64,000 bases of DNA from Turritopsis dohrnii. Taxonomy: Eukaryota > Cnidaria > Hydrozoa > Anthoathecata > Oceaniidae. Numbering within the stretch: position 1 is the stretch's first letter; each line of letters starts with the position of its first letter. The position numbers and the translations under genes were made by a program. Shown piece by piece: positions 58,501-64,000 of this stretch. The notes under the pieces are model-generated. The model did no database searches, had not been told where the DNA came from, and was given only the letters and a program-made list of their open reading frames with translations. The stretch lies in the NCBI GenBank assembly GCA_027922465.2, contig BQMF02000100.1, positions 682,001 through 746,000 on the forward strand, read 5' to 3'.

Positions 58501-61500
58501 ATAACTCTGAAAATAATTTATTTGAGTAAAAGCAAAAAAAAAAACGTTTTTCACTCTGTCTTGTGATTACAAGAGTGTAAAACACATAAGTCAAACTTAA
58601 CTCGTTTTATAAATGGAGCTATGTTTGTACAACAAGGTTCATTTTCTCTGACTCACTCTAAAATTTAAAATTTTTGTTTTACCTCAAAATTTTTAACATG
58701 GGCTTTTAGAGATATAAATAAGCTTTCCAAAAAGGTATCATACTTGATTTAAACATATTCCTGTCAAAAGGATTAATTAAAAAACAAAAACACACTTTTA
58801 TCCCTTACTCACACCTTGAAAATATGCGAAGAAATAACTATTTTGTAAATTTCTCCACCGTTGCTCCGACAAATTTGATTTAAATATCTACTTACAATTT
58901 CGACACTTAAAGTGGTAAAATAATGTATTTTAATGCGTATTATTTGTCCAAAAAGTTATATTCAGGCGGTCTACGCTGAACGAAGTATTAAATAACTATA
59001 GCCTTGGCAGGTAATTCAAAATGTGTGGAATTCGCAACTTTTGTCTAGAAAAATTTGGGATACGTAAAATATGTTTCAATTATCAGTTGTAAAGTTCAGC
59101 AAAGGCTAGGGGTTCCAAATTCCTGCAGTATATTTATAAAATGTTGTAGTCCCAGAATTGTGAATTCGATGTTAATGATATCAAGAAAATAAACCTTGTC
59201 GTTGCAGCCACTTTGAATCAGAAATTATATGTGATTAAACTCAAACTGTATATACTGGAAAATGTCCCAAAAACACAGGAAAGAAAAAAAGAGGTTTAGT
59301 TTTTCTGGGAGTTCCAAAAAGTCTATTCATTTATCTATAAGAATGTTGCAAGTTTTCAATTTTCATAGAATATTCTAGACAAATGTTTCTGTTCTAGCAC
59401 TGCAGTGATGGGATTTTTTTTTAAAATAAAACATCTGTTAGTTGTTATCTACAGTAATTTGAACATTGAGAAAAGAATTTCAGTTATTTTGGATGTTTTC
59501 TCTTCAGTTCTCATACTGCAGATGATTTTTTGTGGAATATTATACTGTAAGGGCTTATCACCAAGTTTTGATGAAAGATATTGCCTTACAAGCCTTTTAC
59601 GAGTTGAAATTTTCAAATTTTCCTGATGACAAAATGGTTCTCAGAAAATTGTCTGATTTGAATTTGTTTTTGTGTATGATCAAAGAATTTCAATTTTCCT
59701 ATTTATGAACGTAAGTGAAACTCATCACTTTCACGCAAACAGGGTTTATTTAGAAATAAGTTTGTTTTAGATAATGAAATATAAAGTTGACAAGCCGGAC
59801 AGGATACAGATGGTGTTAAGTTTTCATCTGGTAACCTACAAAACCTGTTATTTCTGTTTGAATTTTTGAATAAAAGTTGTTGGAGACCTTTGTGTTCAAG
59901 GATCTGTTTTATATAGGGAAATATTCCAACGGAAATTATCAGAACCTAACCTATATTATCAATTATTTAATCTGTCTCAAAATGAAGACCATGGCATTGT
60001 TGCTTTCCAGTTTGTGCTTTATGTGATAAGTAGCATTTTCATCTTTGATTGGCTTTTGTATACTAAGTGAAATTGAGATTTTGATTTAGCCTGTAAAAGG
60101 ATCCATCTTCAGCATGATTTCGCTGTGTATAGACCTTTTCGGAAATTATGTCACGGCAGATCTTGCCTCGTTTCTAAGGTTTTTAAAAAAGTTCGTTTAA
60201 GGTTTCCTCTCGGGTATCATTTCTTTTCAAAAATAACACAAATGCCACTATTATTTGGGTTGAAAGCGAGGCAAGATCTGCTCTGACGTATTTTCCGAAA
60301 AGGTCTACTCTTGGCATGCAAATTTTCTGATAATACATCACTTAATAGATCTGTATAGTTTTTTTTATTCTTGTATTGTTAGTCAACAACTGGCTTCTAC
60401 TGCTGATCTTGAATATCAGACTTTTAACTAACCCGCCATCTTCATATCTGAAAATTAACAGTTCATTCTTTCAAAACAGTTATGAGAATCTGCAAACACT
60501 TTTTATTTGAAGGATTTTGCTTAGTGCTTATTATTAATGTGGTTTAATTGGTTAGGGAACTTCTTAAATAACTGGAAAAGTCAGGGAATTTCCATCTTCA
60601 ATTAAACTGAGAAGTAAAGCAAGTGGTCCTCATGTTTTCAGTTTTGTTATTAATGTCATTTTTTGTAAACACTACATTTCTTGACCATATCATGTTACTC
60701 TGTGAAGTGTTTGTCTACTCATTATAATTGTTTATTCAAGACGTTTATAAGCTCTAAATCAGAAAAAAAAATTGTTTTAGAAAAGAAAAAAATTTCTTTG
60801 TATTTGAGAAGGTGCTTTTGTAAAAGTACATGAATATTTGAAAATTTTGCAATGGTTTATCATGCTTTGTATAATTGATTCATTGAAAGTTCTTCAGAAT
60901 GAATTAATCTCTTCATCCATCTTTTAGGGTACTCCAGTAGTAGTGATGGATATGAATTGTGAGCCATGTCCTAGTGGCAGCTTTGTGGTAAGTTACTGCA
61001 ATTCCACAAGTCCAAGCAAATGCCAGCGTTGCCCTGATGACTTTTTTTCTGCAAAACCAAATAACAACACATTCTGTAGTCGGTAAGTAGAAGTTTTTCT
61101 TGTATGTGTGTGTGTTTTTTACTACTTTATGATTCATAATTTTTCTTCATTTTCCTCTATCTTTAGTTGTCAACGTTGTAAAAGACGTGAAATTGTGGCA
61201 AGACGTTGCACCGCAACCAAAAATACCAAATGTGATTGTGGGGACAATGAGATATATCACCCTCATAAACCGTGTCGGCCATGCCCGACAGTTAGTATCA
61301 GTTTTATTTTTTAGGTCTTTCAGTTTCCATTCATCCATTTTCTTTCACGTTTTCTTTTCTTTCATTTTCTTTTCTCTAGGGCCTTAAAAAATACAACAAT
61401 GTATGTACGAATGCCACCATCAACGATTCGGGAGTTGGCAAGGAAATAGGTATGTTATTACTCTGTAGATATCTTCATTCTGACCTGTTGGCCCTTCACT

Positions 61501-62613
61501 TTCACCTTTTTCTCTTGTAGATTATCCTGTTATCATTGGCATGATAGTTGGATTCTCATTAGCATTAATAATAATCATTGTGGTGGCAGTTTATCTTAGC
61601 AAGAGAGGTAGTTTCTTCATAGTTGTTTTTATGTAGTTATGTTTTTATTGCATGACTGTAAGGTTACAAACTTTAGTCACCAATTTTTGTGTTTTTTTAT
61701 AACCTTGTGTTTTTAACCTTATTGGAGAAAGTAAATTTTCAACTTAAAAGTTCTTTAGGTCTTCCTAGCTTAATTTTTGAAATGAATTTTTGTACATTAT
61801 CAACACGTCAATTTGAAACAGGACAAAGGGAGTTAGTACAAAAACCTCCTGTATCCATGTACCTGCTACTAAGCTAAATTGTTTTGTTATATTACTACTT
61901 GACTTTCCATTTAGTGGTCAAAAGACGTAAGAAGAAAGAGGCCCCAGGTAGATATGGCTTCCCGCTGAAATTTTATTCGCTGCAATACTTCATTTTGCTT
62001 GAATATCACTAAGTTATTGCATGCTAATATATTGCATCCATCTTTATCTTTAGACATAATTAAGGAAGCAGAGGCGCAGAAAACGCCGCCGCTACCACCG
62101 AAGACGCGTTCTCGTGGTATGTTTTCTTAAATCAAATAGTTCTATTGGTTTTTACTTGTTAATTTTTCATTACTATTCTTGGTTTAGGAAATGAGTATGG
62201 ACCGATGCCTAGTCTGGGTAGTAAGTGATCACTTTCAGCATACCAGTTTTGATGCTGGATTGTTTTGTTGCTCATATAAAATTGATCTTCGTCCACATCA
62301 CCTTTTATTTCTATTTCTTTTCATAGAACCCTTGACGACGCACAAGCTGACGTCCAAAAACCTGCCCTTTAGTTTGGTGCAGGAGTTAACTATACTGTTA
62401 TCAAGTAGATATTCCAAAAACTATAAACACTTAGCTGGTGAATTAGGATATAATTTCGCGTTCGTGTTAAATCTAGAGTCACAGCCCCAGCCAGTAGAAA
62501 CATTGTTAGATTATTTTGTAGCAGGCAGGGATGCAACAAAAGAACGTTTATATGAAGCATTAATTAGGATAGATAGGCCTGACGTGGCCGACATTATATG
62601 GTACACTCTATGA
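55517..62613 (+). CDS. TNF-receptor-superfamily protein with C-terminal death domain, 296 aa, nine exons
   Basis: Exons: 55517-55555, 60928-61082, 61167-61290, 61380-61449, 61521-61607, 61915-61947, 62054-62116, 62188-62220 and 62327-62613. All are GT/AG with continuous phase; the donor of exon 8 could be three bases earlier. The first exon encodes a leader (MILLLFAMFTEIL). Residues 24-104 form two TNFR-type cysteine-rich modules (CEPCP ... CQRCP ... CSRCQRCK ... CDCG ... CRPCP). One helix spans the membrane (133-155, IIGMIVGFSLALIIIIVVAV), followed by a basic stop-transfer KRRKKK. The cytoplasmic part has a PPLPPK SH3-type motif (181-186) and a death domain at about 205-296, including KHLAGELGYNFAF and LLDYFVAGRDATKERLYEAL. 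The family transmits ligand-induced signals to caspases or NF-kB through adaptor death domains. With only about two modules the ectodomain is short. The gene could be a p75/EDAR-like or an invertebrate-specific member. Intron 1 is 5.4 kb and holds a piggyBac element. Confidence 0.87.
56078..56157. repeat. Left subterminal palindromes of the piggyBac element
   Basis: GACGTACATATACGTC (56078-56093) and GACGTATATATACGTC (56142-56157), each a 16-bp palindrome or near-palindrome close to the left end. Confidence 0.8.
56307..56912 (-). pseudogene. piggyBac transposase, C-terminal part (201 codons)
   Basis: Begins at an internal Met and covers the end of the DDE_Tnp_1_7 domain: VVNEYNKYMGGIDRNDAM holds the last catalytic Asp, followed by KWTTKVAMHFIEEAVLNAF. 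It ends with the cysteine-rich finger (CAVCYKKKIRKESHYQCKNC...CPAPCFEEYHT). The N-terminal region and the first two catalytic Asp are missing, so the copy is not autonomous. Confidence 0.88.
57053..57238. repeat. Right subterminal palindromes of the piggyBac element
   Basis: Four copies of G(A)CGTATATATACGTC at 57053-57068, 57095-57109, 57159-57174 and 57224-57238, separated by variants of TTGGTTGTTC. Confidence 0.8.
57260..60927. other. Remainder of TNF-receptor intron 1, no further gene
   Basis: About 3.7 kb of AT-rich intron. Short frames near 57887 and 59405 have no domain features. Only the MITE at 60132-60305 stands out. Confidence 0.5.
60132..60305. mobile_element. MITE with GACCTTTTCGGAAA ends and TA target
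   Basis: GACCTTTTCGGAAATTATGT on the left pairs with its near-complement on the right (ACGTATTTTCCGAAAAGGTC). The pairing extends inward through GCAGATCTTGCCTCG. TA lies on both sides. About 174 bp. Confidence 0.72.
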
Positions 62614-63647
62614 ATAGATACGTGATTCTGTGAATAGTTATCCTGTTGGAAGATATTATATATATATATATATGTGTATTTTAAATATTCGTTATAATAA
62701 GATATATGTTTTATAAGAATTTTTTATACTTTTATTTTTTTTTTCAAAAATGATTTTTTAGCCAAAAATAGAACAACAACAACAAAAAATACCTTCAAAA
62801 ATTCAATTTAAAGTTTTCTTCGTGAATAATATATCAGTTATAAGCAAATTACATTTTACCTAGAGTTATACAGGCTTTTTGCATTATTTCCAAGAGCATT
62901 AAATTTCCTGGGTAGAAACCCTTTCTATAGTGTTTAAGGGACAAGTGTGCCCCGTCAATAAAAAATTCACAAGGTTTTACACAGAGACGTTGCGGTGGTC
63001 TTCAGCTAATTGTGTTTTCTTCAGATGTTAGATTGTTCAGAACGTTTATCTACTTGGTTTCTTTCTTGTTATTTTTATGTTTCTATCAAGTTTATCGTTT
63101 TGTGACTAACCCGGTTTATAAACAATGTTTATTACTGTTTGCGTTTTGATGTGTGTTTGACTGTTCGTTTGACCTGCCAAACTTACTCTTCACTAAGGCG
63201 TGGATTGCCAGGAAAACATAACGTTATTTTTCCAATTTGAGATGTTAATTTTGAAAATTGTTTAATTTTTTTTTTTCTTTATATTATTTAAGTTTGTACA
63301 GTTTTTTTTGTTTATTTTTCTGCTGACGTCATCCTTTGATTGGTGTTACTCATGTTTTCAAATTACAGATTTTTGCCAAAGTAAATCAAGTTTGCTTATT
63401 CCCTCTGTTCTAGGTACTTTCCCGAAGTTTCCTCTCACCAATTGAATCGAAATTACTTGTAGACTTTTTCTCCCATATCAGCCTTCAGTCTGATGAACAG
63501 AAGAATCAACTTCATTCCCAGACTTTCTTCTCGTCCCCCAGAGAAAACGTTGATCTAAATTTATCTGAATGTTTATATTGTTATTTATATGGAATCCGAA
63601 ACGTTTTTTTTTTTTTGTTTTTTTTGCGACATCAACACAAGCGAGAA
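62614..63647. other. 3' flank of the TNF-receptor gene, no gene recognised
   Basis: AT-rich sequence with an (AT)n run at about 62657-62671 and poly-T stretches. No exon-like segment was seen. The 3' UTR of the TNF-receptor gene probably lies in the first part. Confidence 0.4.
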
Positions 63648-63649
63648 TA

Positions 63650-63824
63650 CAGTAGAATCCCGATAACTCGAACCCCCACAGGATCGAGAAAATAGTTCGA
63701 CTAATCGAATGTTCGAGTTATCGGGGGTATTCTATGAGAAAGAATTGGTGAAGGGGAATTCGAAATTGGTTCGAGTTATTGAAAGTTCGAGTTATCGGGT
63801 GTTCAAGTTATCGGGATTCTACTG
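63650..63824. mobile_element. Tigger/pogo-like MITE, 175 bp, TA target duplication
   Basis: Ends CAGTAGAATCCCGATAACTC and its complement (GTTATCGGGATTCTACTG), flanked by TA (63648-63649 and 63825-63826). Internal copies of GTTCGAGTTATCGGG in both orientations fold the element. The CAGTAGAAnCnC start is typical of Tigger. Confidence 0.85.
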
Positions 63825-64000
63825 TACATCTGGGAAAACGTTTCAGATTCTCGAATCGTTGTTAACTTATTGTATAGACATAATATCTACGCAGTATTTC
63901 TCCATTGTAAATATTAAGTTTTGTTTCGTTGGTTTTTTTGTTCTTATTTATAATGGCTACCGACATTATTAAGTACCTTTGTTGACAATACGTTGATAGG

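Noticed and set aside
57887..59626. Frames of 68-96 codons in TNF-receptor intron 1
   Set aside because: No splice-bounded phase fit with the receptor exons and no domain features.
1..64000. CRISPR arrays, bacterial operons, ribosome binding sites
   Set aside because: The window is spliced animal DNA. Repeats seen are transposon ends, palindromes and microsatellites, not spacer arrays.

Overview
This is animal genomic DNA: AT-rich, with spliced genes whose exons are bounded by GT/AG, animal-specific families (an AIF1/Iba1 orthologue, a TNF-receptor with a death domain, a TRP-type channel, a claudin-fold protein) and a dense, nested load of transposons. The large beta-helix/multi-membrane surface protein family and the mixture of BEL/Pao, Helitron, hAT, piggyBac, Harbinger-like and Tigger-like elements suggest an early-branching invertebrate, most probably a cnidarian. 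The species cannot be fixed from the sequence alone.

Layout. 102-10540 (minus): a complete 14-exon TRP-like cation channel gene, 675 aa. Its last intron holds two MITEs and a BEL/Pao retrotransposon whose 5' part has been deleted but which still has its target duplication. 10750-11208 (minus): a single-exon protein with a TIR/SEFIR-like alpha/beta fold. 14759-16703 (plus): a three-exon claudin-like four-membrane protein with tyrosine motifs in its tail. 17467-20291 (minus): AIF1 in seven coding exons, with an unexplained, phase-compatible exon just downstream. 21.0-24.35 kb: two 5'-truncated LINE copies in opposite orientations. 25285-29924: a complete hAT-like transposon (5-bp target duplication, two-exon BED-finger transposase), itself carrying a Helitron.

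31.8-44.4 kb: remains of a large beta-helix surface-protein gene. Its N-terminal part lies in a perfect 2,433-bp tandem duplication. A transposon-like gene ending in a C2H2 finger and a SAP motif (37-39.4 kb) sits between its two halves, and a MITE splits the C-terminal part. Frameshifts and in-frame stops are frequent here, several of them at homopolymers. 46196-48832: three Helitrons joined head to tail. 49.9-55.4 kb: mostly repeats (tRNA-like sequence, Harbinger transposase fragment, hAT-like MITE, nested TNA-target MITEs rich in palindromes). 55517-62613 (plus): a nine-exon TNF-receptor-family gene with a C-terminal death domain. Its first intron contains a 1.2-kb piggyBac element with subterminal palindromes. 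The window ends with a Tigger-like MITE.

Functional reading. Four intact or near-intact host genes (TIR/SEFIR-like adaptor, tyrosine-motif four-membrane protein, AIF1, death-domain TNF receptor) are of kinds used in innate immune or cell-death signalling, and lie within about 50 kb. That they work together is inference only. All exon structures were read by eye from splice sites, reading phase and family resemblance; no transcript or database evidence was available.
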